From positions 5,022,001-5,086,000 of the forward strand of contig NZ_CP109132.1 of NCBI RefSeq assembly GCF_035918015.1: DNA of 64,000 nt. Reading direction: 5' to 3'. Both the position numbers and the translations under genes were made by a program. Below, piece after piece: positions 45,618 to 53,957 of the stretch; position 1 is the first letter of the stretch, and each line of letters opens with the position of its first letter. Under the pieces are notes generated by a model, which was given only the letters and a program-made list of their open reading frames with translations, was not told the origin of the DNA and did not search any database. The stretch is from Streptomyces sp. NBC_01754 (lineage in GTDB: Bacteria > Actinomycetota > Actinomycetes > Streptomycetales > Streptomycetaceae).

Positions 45618-46169
45618 TCAACGGTCGGCTTCGTCACTCTCCGCCGGAAGGAGCACCCGGCGCTCCTCCAGGTCCCTGATCACGGCCTCCAGCTCCGAGC
45701 GGATCCAGTCCCGGGTGGCGACCTCGCCCAGGCCCATCCGGAGCGCCGCGATCTCCCGGGTGAGGTACTCGGTGTCGGCGATCGAGCGCTCGTCCTGCTT
45801 GCGGTCCTGCTCGTGGGTGACCCGGTCGCGGTCGTCCTGGCGGTTCTGCGCGAGCAGGATCAGCGGGGCCGCGTACGAGGCCTGGAGGGAGAGCGCCAGC
45901 GTCAGGAAGATGAACGGGTACTCGTCGAACCGCAGTCCGTGCGGCGCGACGATGTTCCACAGCACCCACAGGATGATGATCAGGGTCATCCAGACGATGA
46001 ACCGCCCGGTCCCCAGGAAGCGGGCGATGCGCTCGGAGAACCGGCCGAACGCGTCGGGGTCGTACTCCGGCAGCAGCCGGCGCCGGGGCGCCTTCGGCTG
46101 GTCGAGCCGGGATCGCGCGGGGCGCGCGATGCCCGGTGACGCGGCTTTCGCGCGGTCCTCAGCGGCCAC
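45618..46169 (-). CDS. DUF1003 membrane protein
   Basis: Protein of 183 aa with two membrane helices (FIVWMTLIIILWVLWNIV and PFIFLTLALSLQASYAAPLILLAQNR) followed by a coiled-coil-like charged tail. The motif FDEYPFIFLTLALSLQASYAAP is the DUF1003 signature. GTG at 46169 lies inside the end of the upstream gene (11-bp overlap), so it is co-translated with the MgtE-N/CBS protein. Function unknown, possibly linked to divalent metal handling. Confidence 0.85.
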   Translation of the reverse strand: MAAEDRAKAASPGIARPARSRLDQPKAPRRRLLPEYDPDAFGRFSERIARFLGTGRFIVWMTLIIILWVLWNIVAPHGLRFDEYPFIFLTLALSLQASYAAPLILLAQNRQDDRDRVTHEQDRKQDERSIADTEYLTREIAALRMGLGEVATRDWIRSELEAVIRDLEERRVLLPAESDEADR

Positions 46170-47430
46170 CGGAGACGCCCTCCCCGCTCTCGAAGTCGTT
46201 CTCCCGCCAGTCCTCGGGGAGCAGGTGGTCCAGCACGTCGTCGACGGTGACCGCGCCCAGCAGCGAGCCGCTCTCGTCCACCACGGGCGCCGAGACGAGG
46301 TTGTACGCGGCCAGATAGCTGGTCACCGCGGGCAGCGGGGTGTCCGGGGCGAGCGGTACGAGATTGCTGTCGACGAGCGCGCTGACCAGGGTGAACGGCG
46401 GATCGCGCAGCAGCCGCTGGAAGTGCACGGTCCCCAGGTACCGGCCGGTCGGCGTCTCGTCCGGCGACCGGCAGACGTACACCTGGGCGGCCAGGGCGGG
46501 GGAGAGGTCCTGCCGGCGGACCCGGGCCAGCGCGTCGGCGACGGTCGCGTCCGGGCGCAGGACGATCGGCTCGGTCGTCATCAGACCGCCCGCCGTCCGC
46601 TCCTCGTAGGACAGCAGGCGCCGTACGTCGGCCGCGTCGTCCGGCCGCATCAGGGCCAGCAGCCGCTCCTTGTCGGCCTCCGGCAGCCAGGAGAGCAGGT
46701 CGGCCGCGTCGTCCGGGTCCATCGCCTCCAGGACGTCCGCGGCGCGGTCCTCCTTCAGCTTGCCGATGATCTCCACCTGGTCGTCCCCGGGAAGCTCCTC
46801 CAGCACGTCCGCGAGCCGGTCGTCGTCCAGCGCGGCGGCGACCTCGGCCCGGCGCTGCGGCGTCAGATGGTGCATCGCGTTGGCGACGTCGGTGGGGCGC
46901 AGCCGCTCGAAGGTGGCCACCAGGCTCTCGGCGCCCCCGTGCTGCTCCAGCGAGAACCCGCTGATCGCCGACCACTCCACGGTCAGGGTCTCGCCCTTGC
47001 GGCGCAGCGCGCCGCCGCGCCCCTTGCGCACGAAGAACTTGTCGATCTCCCAGTCGCGGCGGGCCGGGAGCTGCTGGACGGCCACGTCGAGGACCGTGAC
47101 CTCCTCGTCCGTCTCCACCAGGCGCACCCGCCGGTCAAGGAACTCGCCGAAGACCAGTCGCTCGGTCGGGCGCTGCTCGAAACGCCGCATGTTGACCACG
47201 CCGGTGGTGATGACCTGGCCGGACTCGACGCCCGTCACCCGGGTCATCGGCAGGAAGATGCGACGCCGGCTCACGACCTCGACGACCATGCCGAGGAGGC
47301 GCGGGGGCCTGCCGCCGACCCGGAGCATCGCCACCAGATCGCGGACCCGGCCGACCTGGTCGCCGTTGGGGTCGAACACCGCCACGCCGGAGAGGTGCGA
47401 GACGAAGACCCGGGGAGTGCCTGCCGCCAT
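46159..47430 (-). CDS. Soluble MgtE N-terminal/CBS-domain protein
   Basis: Protein of 423 aa. An N-terminal PRC-barrel-like region (VFVSHLSGVAVFDPNGDQVGRVRDLV) is followed by an MgtE N-domain (repeats such as LVATFERLRPTDVANAMHHL, DRAADVLEAMDPDDAADLL, about 170-280) and two CBS domains (about 285-410). It ends LLPEDWRENDFE with no membrane helices, so it has the Mg2+-sensing part of MgtE without the channel. It overlaps the DUF1003 gene and lies near corA. A regulatory role in Mg2+ transport is inferred. Confidence 0.82.
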   Translation of the reverse strand: MAAGTPRVFVSHLSGVAVFDPNGDQVGRVRDLVAMLRVGGRPPRLLGMVVEVVSRRRIFLPMTRVTGVESGQVITTGVVNMRRFEQRPTERLVFGEFLDRRVRLVETDEEVTVLDVAVQQLPARRDWEIDKFFVRKGRGGALRRKGETLTVEWSAISGFSLEQHGGAESLVATFERLRPTDVANAMHHLTPQRRAEVAAALDDDRLADVLEELPGDDQVEIIGKLKEDRAADVLEAMDPDDAADLLSWLPEADKERLLALMRPDDAADVRRLLSYEERTAGGLMTTEPIVLRPDATVADALARVRRQDLSPALAAQVYVCRSPDETPTGRYLGTVHFQRLLRDPPFTLVSALVDSNLVPLAPDTPLPAVTSYLAAYNLVSAPVVDESGSLLGAVTVDDVLDHLLPEDWRENDFESGEGVSGGR

Positions 47431-47599
47431 CCTGCGCGTCTCCCTCCGCCTCCGCGTCCTCGGCTGCCGTGATCAGGCTAGCCCGCACCCGTCCACACCG
47501 CTCCGGTGGAGCGTCCGTACGGCGCCCGGCCGGACTGCGTACGGGGCACGGGTACGCTGCGGTCTGCCACCCAGACAGACAGATGAGAGGCAGTGCGCC

Positions 47600-48352
47600 G
47601 TGACCTCCTCCGCCCCGGCCGCCCGGGCCCGTCGCCGGACCGTTCTCGCCGTGGTGCTCTGCGCGGGGATGACCACCGCGCTGACGGCCTGTTCGGCCCA
47701 GGACCCGGACGAGGGGACCAACGGCGTGGGCAAACTGACGGCGGAGCAGATCGAGAAGAAGACCCTGGCGGCCGCCGGCGCCGCCGACGCGGTGCGGCTG
47801 ACCGGCAAACTGGTCGGCAAGGGCGGCGCCTACACCCTGAACATGCAGCTCAGCGCCGACGGGGGCACCGGTTCGGTCACCTCCGGCAAGACCACCTTCG
47901 CGCTGCTGCGGGTCGAGGACGAGCTGTTCCTCAAGGCCGACGCGGACTTCTGGACGGACGAGAAGGACGACGAGGGCAGCGCGGAGGCCGCCGAGAAGCT
48001 CCAGGGCAAGTACGTGAAGGTGCCCGAGGACGATCCGACCTATCAGCAGCTGCGCGGTTTCACCGAGAAGAAGAGCCTGCTGGAGGAACTGCTCACGCTG
48101 CACGGCACCGTCAACAAGGGTGACCGCGGCACGATCGGCGGGACCCGCACGGTCCAGGTCATGGGCGGGGAGGGAGAGGGCGGCACCCTCGACGTCTCCC
48201 TGAAGGGCAAGCCGTACCCGCTCAGGGTCGCCCGGGGCGGCGGCGGAGGGTCCGTCACCCTCGCCGACTGGGGCGAAGACTTCGCGTTGGAGGTGCCGGC
48301 CGGGCCGGACACCGTCGACTACGGCGGCCAGCTGCCCAAGTCCTCCGGCTGA
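47600..48352 (+). CDS. Lipoprotein, 250 aa
   Basis: Secreted lipoprotein with RRRTVLAVVLCAGMTTALTAC; the lipobox LTAC puts the lipidated cysteine at 31. The mature part has the pattern of LppX/LprAFG-like lipid-binding lipoproteins (ADAVRLTGKLVGKGGAYTLNMQLSADGGTGSV then LRVEDELFLKADADFW), but I give that family only tentatively. GTG at 47600 has GAGAGG 9 nt upstream; the long upstream frame is a shadow of the minus-strand gene. Divergent from the MgtE-N/CBS gene. Confidence 0.82.
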   Translation: MTSSAPAARARRRTVLAVVLCAGMTTALTACSAQDPDEGTNGVGKLTAEQIEKKTLAAAGAADAVRLTGKLVGKGGAYTLNMQLSADGGTGSVTSGKTTFALLRVEDELFLKADADFWTDEKDDEGSAEAAEKLQGKYVKVPEDDPTYQQLRGFTEKKSLLEELLTLHGTVNKGDRGTIGGTRTVQVMGGEGEGGTLDVSLKGKPYPLRVARGGGGGSVTLADWGEDFALEVPAGPDTVDYGGQLPKSSG

Positions 48353-48373
48353 CGCGGATCCCCGGGCTCCCCG

Positions 48374-48895
48374 TCAGTTCCTCTCGCGGCGGCGCTTCAG
48401 CAGCAGACGGGGGAGCGCGGCGGGGACGGGCCGCCGGGTGGTGGCCGTGGTGGGCAGCGGTACCGCCGCCGACGACGTCTTCGGCAGGTCGGTGCGGGAC
48501 GCGCCGGGCGTCAGCCGCAGCACCCTGCACCCGGCGGCCCAACGCTCGGTCAGCCGCTCGGCGTCCGGAGCGTTCAGCCGCTTGCCCTTGAGCGCGCCGA
48601 CCGCGGACTCCCACTCCTCGGAGTGTGGCGCGAGTACGGCGACGGTGGCCGTCCAGGCCACGATCCGGCCACCCTTGTCCTTGCTGCGCACGGTCACCTC
48701 CGCGGCGCCGCCCGGCTCCAGCCCGGTGGGCAGCGGCTGCTCCCCGGGGCCGTCCCCGACGAGCACCGCCGCGCCGTCGTGCCACACGTGCCACAGTGCG
48801 CGGGCGGAGCCGGAGCCGCGCACCCAGACGATGCCGGACTTCTTGGTGGCCTCCTCGACGAGAGCCCGGCCCAGCAACACGTCAGCAGCAGTCAT
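48374..48895 (-). CDS. Conserved hypothetical protein, 173 aa
   Basis: Unrecognised soluble protein. An alpha/beta region (LLGRALVEEATKKSGIVWVRG, ALWHVWHDGAAVLVGDGPGEQPLP) resembles a flavin-binding-type split barrel superficially, but there is no clear motif. The last 40 residues are basic and low complexity, ending LLLKRRRERN. It lies 12 bases downstream of corA on the same strand, so it may be co-transcribed with it. Confidence 0.72.
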   Translation of the reverse strand: MTAADVLLGRALVEEATKKSGIVWVRGSGSARALWHVWHDGAAVLVGDGPGEQPLPTGLEPGGAAEVTVRSKDKGGRIVAWTATVAVLAPHSEEWESAVGALKGKRLNAPDAERLTERWAAGCRVLRLTPGASRTDLPKTSSAAVPLPTTATTRRPVPAALPRLLLKRRRERN

Positions 48896-48907
48896 GCCCG
48901 CACTCTA

Positions 48908-50017
48908 TTAGAGCCAGCCGTTGCGCTTGAGGATGCGGTGGATCGAGAGGCAGACGGTGACGATGAGGCCGAGGACCACCGGATAGCCGTACGCCCAACG
49001 CAGCTCGGGCATGTCGAAGTTCATGCCGTAGACACCGCAGATCATCGTCGGCACGGCGATGATGGCGGCCCACGACGTGATCTTGCGCATGTCCTCGTTC
49101 TGGGTGACCGTGGCCTGGGCCAGATTGGCCTGGAGGATGGAGTTCAGCAGTTCGTCGAAGCCGACGACCTCCTCGTGCACCCGGGCCAGGTGGTCGGCCA
49201 CGTCCCGGAAGTACTTCTGGATGTCCGGGTCGACCAGCCGCATCGGGCGCTCACTGAGCAGCTGCATCGGCCGCAGCAGCGGTGACACGGCGCGTTTGAA
49301 CTGGAGCACCTCCCGCTTCAGCTGGTAGATCCGTCCGGCGTCCGATCCGCGCCGGCCGCCTTTCGCCGGGGTGGAGAACACGTCGATCTCCACCTCGTCG
49401 ATGTCGTCCTGCACCGACGCGGCCACCGCGATGTAGCCGTCGACGACGTGGTCGGCGATGGCGTGCAGTACCGCGGACGGCCCTTTGGCGAGCAACTCCG
49501 GGTCGTCCTGGAGGCGGTGGCGCAGGGCGCGCAGCGAGCCCTGGCCGCCGTGCCGGACGGTGATGACGAAGTCCGGCCCGGTGAAGCACATCACCTCACC
49601 GGTCTCCACGACCTCGCTGGTCGCGGTCAGTTCGGCGTGCTCGACGTAGTGGATGGTCTTGAAGACGGTGAAGAGGGTGTCGTCGTAACGCTCCAGCTTG
49701 GGCCGCTGATGGGCATGGACCGCGTCCTCCACGGCAAGCGGATGCAGTCCGAACTCCCGTGCGATACCCGCGAATTCCCCCTCGGTCGGCTCGTGCAGGC
49801 CGATCCACGCGAAACCGCCGTCCTCCCGCACCCGCAGCATCGCCTCGTGCGGGGTCAGGCAGGCGGCCTCGGTCAGCCGGCGGCCGTCGCGGTAGACAGC
49901 GCAGTCGACCACCGCGCTGGAGGCGGAGGGGTCCCGGGTGGTGTCGTAGCCGCTGTGCGGGGCTGGACTCTTACGGGACGGGCGCACGGCTGCGCGCAGG
50001 TCGCGGATCATCGACAT
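48908..50017 (-). CDS. corA: CorA-type Mg2+/Co2+ channel
   Basis: Metal ion channel subunit of 369 aa. A large cytoplasmic domain (1 to about 305) precedes two C-terminal helices; the selectivity signature YGMNF is in the loop between them (CGVYGMNFDMPELRWAYGYP). The end KRNGWL is basic as usual. ATG at 50017 has GAGGAG 6 nt upstream. No Mg-responsive leader is obvious. The mycobacterial CorA (Rv1239c) lies in the same neighbourhood of mrp and MgtE-N genes. Confidence 0.92.
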   Translation of the reverse strand: MSMIRDLRAAVRPSRKSPAPHSGYDTTRDPSASSAVVDCAVYRDGRRLTEAACLTPHEAMLRVREDGGFAWIGLHEPTEGEFAGIAREFGLHPLAVEDAVHAHQRPKLERYDDTLFTVFKTIHYVEHAELTATSEVVETGEVMCFTGPDFVITVRHGGQGSLRALRHRLQDDPELLAKGPSAVLHAIADHVVDGYIAVAASVQDDIDEVEIDVFSTPAKGGRRGSDAGRIYQLKREVLQFKRAVSPLLRPMQLLSERPMRLVDPDIQKYFRDVADHLARVHEEVVGFDELLNSILQANLAQATVTQNEDMRKITSWAAIIAVPTMICGVYGMNFDMPELRWAYGYPVVLGLIVTVCLSIHRILKRNGWL

Positions 50018-50424
50018 GGCTGGCTCCTCTACACGGAGGGCCGTCGGCGGGGCCGGAACCGCCCGGAACGGGGACGTGCGCTCACGTCCGCAAAGCGGGT
50101 GGCACCGCGTGCGGCGCGATGACGGCGTTCGCTACAGACAGGCAAAGACGGGGGCGCTCGCGGTGCGCGAACTGCCGCGAGCCGGTCCGGCGGAAACGTC
50201 AGACCGTGGAAGGAAGGCGTCGTGCGGAGGAGTGGTTGGTACTGCACGGTCGACTTGGATCCACCGCCGCCCCACCTCCTCCGGCCGGTCCCCCGTGAGG
50301 GATCACGTGTTGTCAGGACTGAGAGCCGCTTCTGCGTGCTGTCCCGACCGACGGCTCAGGTTATCAGCCGTATCGGGGCCAATCTGATCCCTTGCCCGCC
50401 ACCGACGCGTTCTATGCTCGCCGC
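50018..50424. other. Divergent intergenic region between corA and the SUFU gene
   Basis: No gene is supported. It includes the corA ribosome site at one end and a -10 box for the SUFU-domain gene at the other. A short dyad GAGCCG/CGGCTC occurs near 50321-50356. No riboswitch-like structure was recognised by eye. Confidence 0.5.
50413..50418 (+). promoter_or_regulatory. Probable -10 box of leaderless SUFU-domain gene
   Basis: TATGCT stands 6 nt before the ATG at 50425, with TTGCCC 15 nt further upstream. No ribosome site is present, so the mRNA is probably leaderless. Confidence 0.5.
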
Positions 50425-51009
50425 ATGCGAGAAATTCTTGATCTGGTCGAGGCCCGACTCCGTACGGCTCTGGGGGAACCGGACGCGCGGGCCGATGTGA
50501 CCTTCCTCGGCACGGACCGGATCGAGGTGCTCCGCTTCATCGACGGCGATGTGGTGCGCTACGCGACCCTCGGTATGTCCGGGCAGCCGATGGCCGATCC
50601 CACCGCTCCCCTCGCCGACCCCGTGAAGGGCCCTCGGGCCGAGCTGATCCTCTCCGTACGGGCAGGGCTCGCCGACACCGACCAGGTGCTCAGGCCCCTC
50701 GCGGTGCTGGCCGCCTCCCCCCAGGTCGAGGGTCTGGTCGTGGCCCCCGGCGCGTCGCTGGACCTGGGCCAGGAGCTGTGGCCCGGCGCTCCGTTCGGCT
50801 CCGTCCTGGTCGCCGAACCGGGCGGCCTCGTGGAGGACCTGGAGCTGGACGCCCCGATGGACCCGGTGCGGTTCCTGCCGCTGTTGCCGATGACGCACAA
50901 CGAGGCCGCGTGGAAGAGGGCCCGGGGCGCCCAGGAACTCCAGGAGCGCTGGCTCGCACGGGGGACCGACCTGCGCGACCCGCTGCGCGGCTCCGTGCCG
51001 CTCGACTGA
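50425..51009 (+). CDS. Suppressor-of-fused (SUFU) domain protein
   Basis: Protein of 194 aa with the SUFU-like fold (FLGTDRIEVLRFIDGDVVRYATLGMSGQPM, then GPRAELILSVRAGL and a C-terminal FLPLLPMTHNEAAWKR). Bacterial SUFU domains often occur as immunity proteins or in unknown roles; no toxin gene is adjacent here. ATG at 50425 is preferred over TTG at 50392 because of the adjacent -10 box. It heads a set of plus-strand genes with the zinc-ribbon and PHP proteins. Confidence 0.8.
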   Translation: MREILDLVEARLRTALGEPDARADVTFLGTDRIEVLRFIDGDVVRYATLGMSGQPMADPTAPLADPVKGPRAELILSVRAGLADTDQVLRPLAVLAASPQVEGLVVAPGASLDLGQELWPGAPFGSVLVAEPGGLVEDLELDAPMDPVRFLPLLPMTHNEAAWKRARGAQELQERWLARGTDLRDPLRGSVPLD

Positions 51010-51075
51010 GCGCACGCCGGAGCCGCACCGCCGACGGGAGATCGTCCTTGACGCGGCGGCGACCGGAGAGGACCG

Positions 51076-51729
51076 TTGGGAGGTATGAGGGGCGAACCCA
51101 GTTGTCCGAGGTGCGGAGGCCGGGTCAGGCCACCCGGTCTCTTCGCCGACTCCTGGCAGTGCGCGGCGCACGGGCAGGTCCACCCGGTGCAGCCGGTGAC
51201 CCCGCCCGGCGTGGAATCGCTCGGCGTCGTGGTGCGCCGGTCCGAGGTGCCGGTCTGGATGCCCTGGCCGCTCCCGGTCGGCTGGCTGTTCACGGGCGCG
51301 GCGTACGCGGGGGACGATCGCAGCGGCGGCCGGGCCACCGCCGTCGCCTGCTCGGGCCCCGGGCCGCTCGGCGGTCCGGGCGAGCTGGTGCTGGTCGCCG
51401 AGGAACCAGGTGTCGGACTCGGCGCGCGCCTCGCCGGTGTCGACGGCCCCGACCCCGGCGCGGGGCTGTGTGCCGAGGGGGCCTCGGACGCCAAGGTGCT
51501 CGCGGCCGGACGGCCCACCCCGCTCTGGCACGTCAAGAACGCCCCGGCCGACCGGGCGGTCTTCGCCGGCGAGGCATGCGGCCTCTGGCTCTGGGCGATC
51601 CTCCGGCCCGAGCAGTCCGGACTCCTGATGTACGAGGAACTGGTGCTGACCGACCTGCGGGACGCGGGCACCGAGATGGACCTGATCCCCTGCGGGGCGC
51701 TCACCCCCCGGCTGCTCACCCGCCCCTGA
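51076..51729 (+). CDS. Zinc-ribbon protein (DUF6758-like)
   Basis: Protein of 217 aa with an N-terminal CPRCGG and later CAAHG, a rubredoxin-like zinc ribbon (residues about 10-32), followed by a Trp/Gly/Leu-rich domain (VWMPWPLPVGWLFTGAAYAGDDRSGG). TTG at 51076 has GGAGAGGA about 5 nt upstream; an ATG at 51085 has no properly spaced site. The DUF number is from memory. Function unknown. Confidence 0.75.
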   Translation: MGGMRGEPSCPRCGGRVRPPGLFADSWQCAAHGQVHPVQPVTPPGVESLGVVVRRSEVPVWMPWPLPVGWLFTGAAYAGDDRSGGRATAVACSGPGPLGGPGELVLVAEEPGVGLGARLAGVDGPDPGAGLCAEGASDAKVLAAGRPTPLWHVKNAPADRAVFAGEACGLWLWAILRPEQSGLLMYEELVLTDLRDAGTEMDLIPCGALTPRLLTRP

Positions 51730-51902
51730 CCGCGTCTTCGACCCGCGCGCCTGCTTCGCGGGCGGCGGCGATGCGCGCGGAACCCGGGGTTCCGGAGTGC
51801 CCGGGATGTGACGCGGAAGGCCGGGCGGCGGGCCGGAGGAGGCCGGGCGGCCGGTTATCCTTGAGCGTCCCCTGTCCGTCCACCAGCACCGGAGTCCGCG
51901 TC

Positions 51903-52769
51903 GTGCGCATCGATCTGCACACCCACTCCACCGCGTCGGACGGCACGGACACCCCCGCGGAGTTGGTGGCCCGGGCCGCCGCCGCGGGCCTGGACGTCGT
52001 CGCCCTCACCGATCACGACACGGTGGGCGGTCACGCGGAGGCGGCCGCCGCCCTCCCCGAAGGGCTCACCCTCGTCCCCGGCGCCGAGCTCTCCTGCCGT
52101 GCGGGCGGTGTCGGCCTGCACATACTGGCGTATCTCTTCGACCCCGCCGAACCCGAACTGGCGCGCGAACGCGAGCTGGTGCGGGACGACCGCGTGCCAC
52201 GGGCCAAGGCCATGGTGGACAAGCTCCGGGAGCTCGGGGTCCCCCTCACCTGGGAGCGGGTCGCGCGGATCGCCGGAGACGGCTCGGTCGGCCGCCCGCA
52301 CGTCGCCACCGCACTCGTCGAGCTCGGCGTGGTCGACTCGGTCTCCGACGCCTTCAGCCCGGCCTGGCTCGGCGACGGGGGCCGCGCCTACGCGGAGAAG
52401 CACGAACTCGACCCGTTCGAGGCGGTCCGGCTGGTCAAGGCCGCAGGCGGCGTCACCGTCTTCGCCCACCCGCTCGCCGTCAAGCGCGGCGCGGTCGTAG
52501 CCGAGTCCGTGATCGCGGAGCTGGCGGCCGCCGGGCTGGACGGCATCGAGGTCGACCACATGGACCACGACGCGCCCACGCGGGCCCGGCTGCGCGCCCT
52601 GGCCGCCGAGCTGGAGCTGCTGCCCACGGGGTCCAGCGACTACCACGGCACCCGTAAGACCGTCCGGATCGGCGAGTACACCACCGACCCGGAGATCTAC
52701 GGCGAGATCACCCGGCGTGCCACCGGGGCCTTCCCGGTGCCGGGCGCCGGCGGAGACCGCCAGGTGTAA
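51903..52769 (+). CDS. PHP-domain phosphoesterase
   Basis: Metal-dependent hydrolase of 288 aa. Metal ligands: His6 and His8 (DLHTHS), Asp15 region, Asp37-His38 (LTDHDT), Glu62 (GAELSC), His in FAHPLA and in SDYHG near the end. It resembles the group that hydrolyses 3',5'-nucleoside bisphosphates and trims RNA ends. GTG at 51903 is 8 nt after GGAG. Followed after 133 bases by marC on the same strand. Confidence 0.86.
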   Translation: MRIDLHTHSTASDGTDTPAELVARAAAAGLDVVALTDHDTVGGHAEAAAALPEGLTLVPGAELSCRAGGVGLHILAYLFDPAEPELARERELVRDDRVPRAKAMVDKLRELGVPLTWERVARIAGDGSVGRPHVATALVELGVVDSVSDAFSPAWLGDGGRAYAEKHELDPFEAVRLVKAAGGVTVFAHPLAVKRGAVVAESVIAELAAAGLDGIEVDHMDHDAPTRARLRALAAELELLPTGSSDYHGTRKTVRIGEYTTDPEIYGEITRRATGAFPVPGAGGDRQV

Positions 52770-52902
52770 CGCGCTCCCCGCGTACCCCCTTGGCCGCGTG
52801 ACCCCTTGGCGCACTTCTGTGCGCCCGGTGGTGTCCTGCGGCCCCGGCGCGTGCGCCTCCCTGTCCTGACCCGCCCCCCCTTCTTCTCTGGCAAGGCTCA
52901 TC

Positions 52903-53508
52903 GTGTTCGACGTCGCTGTCTTCGGATCCCTTTTTCTCACCCTTTTTGTGATTATGGATCCGCCCGGAATCACCCCGATCTTCCTGGCTCTCACCGCGGG
53001 GCGCCCTGCCAAGGTGCAGCGCCGGATGGCCCTCCAGGCGGTCGCCGTGGCCTTCGGTGTGATCACCGTGTTCGGCGTGCTCGGCCAGCAGATCCTCGAC
53101 TACCTGCACGTCTCCGTACCGGCGCTGATGATCGCGGGCGGACTGCTCCTGCTGCTGATCGCGCTGGACCTGCTCACCGGCAAGACGGACGAGCCGACGC
53201 AGACCAAGGACGTCAACGTGGCTCTCGTACCGCTGGGGATGCCGCTGCTGGCCGGGCCCGGCGCGATCGTCTCGGTGATCCTCGCCGTGCAGCACGCGGA
53301 CGGTGCCGGCGGCCAGCTCTCGGTGTGGTCGGCGATCGTCGCCATGCACGTGGTCCTCTGGCTGACGATGCGTTACTCGCTGCTGATCATCCGTGTGATC
53401 AAGGACGGCGGGGTCGTGCTCGTGACACGGCTCGCCGGGATGATGCTCTCCGCCATCGCCGTCCAGCAGATCATCAACGGCGTGACCCAGGTCGTCCAGA
53501 ACGCCTGA
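52903..53508 (+). CDS. MarC-family membrane protein
   Basis: Integral membrane protein of 201 aa with six predicted helices. The N-terminal MDPPGITPIFLALT motif and the mid-protein PLGMPLLAGPGAI motif mark the MarC/UPF0056 family. GTG at 52903 has only a weak AAGG upstream. Its function is unknown despite the historical link to multiple antibiotic resistance. Confidence 0.88.
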   Translation: MFDVAVFGSLFLTLFVIMDPPGITPIFLALTAGRPAKVQRRMALQAVAVAFGVITVFGVLGQQILDYLHVSVPALMIAGGLLLLLIALDLLTGKTDEPTQTKDVNVALVPLGMPLLAGPGAIVSVILAVQHADGAGGQLSVWSAIVAMHVVLWLTMRYSLLIIRVIKDGGVVLVTRLAGMMLSAIAVQQIINGVTQVVQNA

Positions 53509-53524
53509 CGCCGCGACACCACTA

Positions 53525-53557
53525 CGCCCCCGTAGGGATTCCTTCCCTGCGGGGGCG
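53525..53557 (+). terminator. Terminator after marC
   Basis: A 14-bp stem with one G-T pair (53525-53538 with 53544-53557) and a 5-nt loop begins 16 nt after the marC stop. It also lies beyond the end of the minus-strand small gene at 53595. Confidence 0.85.
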
Positions 53558-53594
53558 CGTCGTCGGGCTCGGCCGCACGGGGCGGCGCACGGTG

Positions 53595-53747
53595 TTACGA
53601 AGCCGGCGTGCCGGCCGGCCGGATCAGGATGCGCTGGCCTATGGCGGCGGCCTGCTGCACGATCCGGTTGACGGAGGCGGCGTCCACGACGGTGCTGTCC
53701 ACGGCGGTACCGTCGACGTCGTCGAGTCGCGTGATCTCGAAGCGCAC
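53595..53747 (-). CDS. Small conserved protein, 50 aa
   Basis: MRFEITRLDDVDGTAVDSTV begins a 50-residue protein ending ILIRPAGTPAS. GTG at 53747 has AAGGGAAG about 6 nt upstream. A longer frame to 53882 exists, but the upstream part is unlike a protein. Similar small proteins with the DDVDGTAVDSTVVDAASVN core are, as I recall, conserved in Streptomyces. No function is known. Its own promoter would lie in 53750-53950, shared divergently with the NYN gene. Confidence 0.68.
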   Translation of the reverse strand: MRFEITRLDDVDGTAVDSTVVDAASVNRIVQQAAAIGQRILIRPAGTPAS

Positions 53748-53957
53748 AAGGCTTCCCTTCGTCTGATCCTCCTGCTGGAGAACTGCTGGATGGACGGGCG
53801 GGCCGTCCGCGAGGATGGGAGCGCGAGCCGACCTGCGTCTCACGTTCCACAGGGGGTACAACGACTTGCCCACTGCAAACATTCCCTATGCTAAGGAAAT
53901 TTTCTGGATGCCTGAGTACCCGTCGGTAATGAACCATGCGCAGCCGATGAGGGCCGC

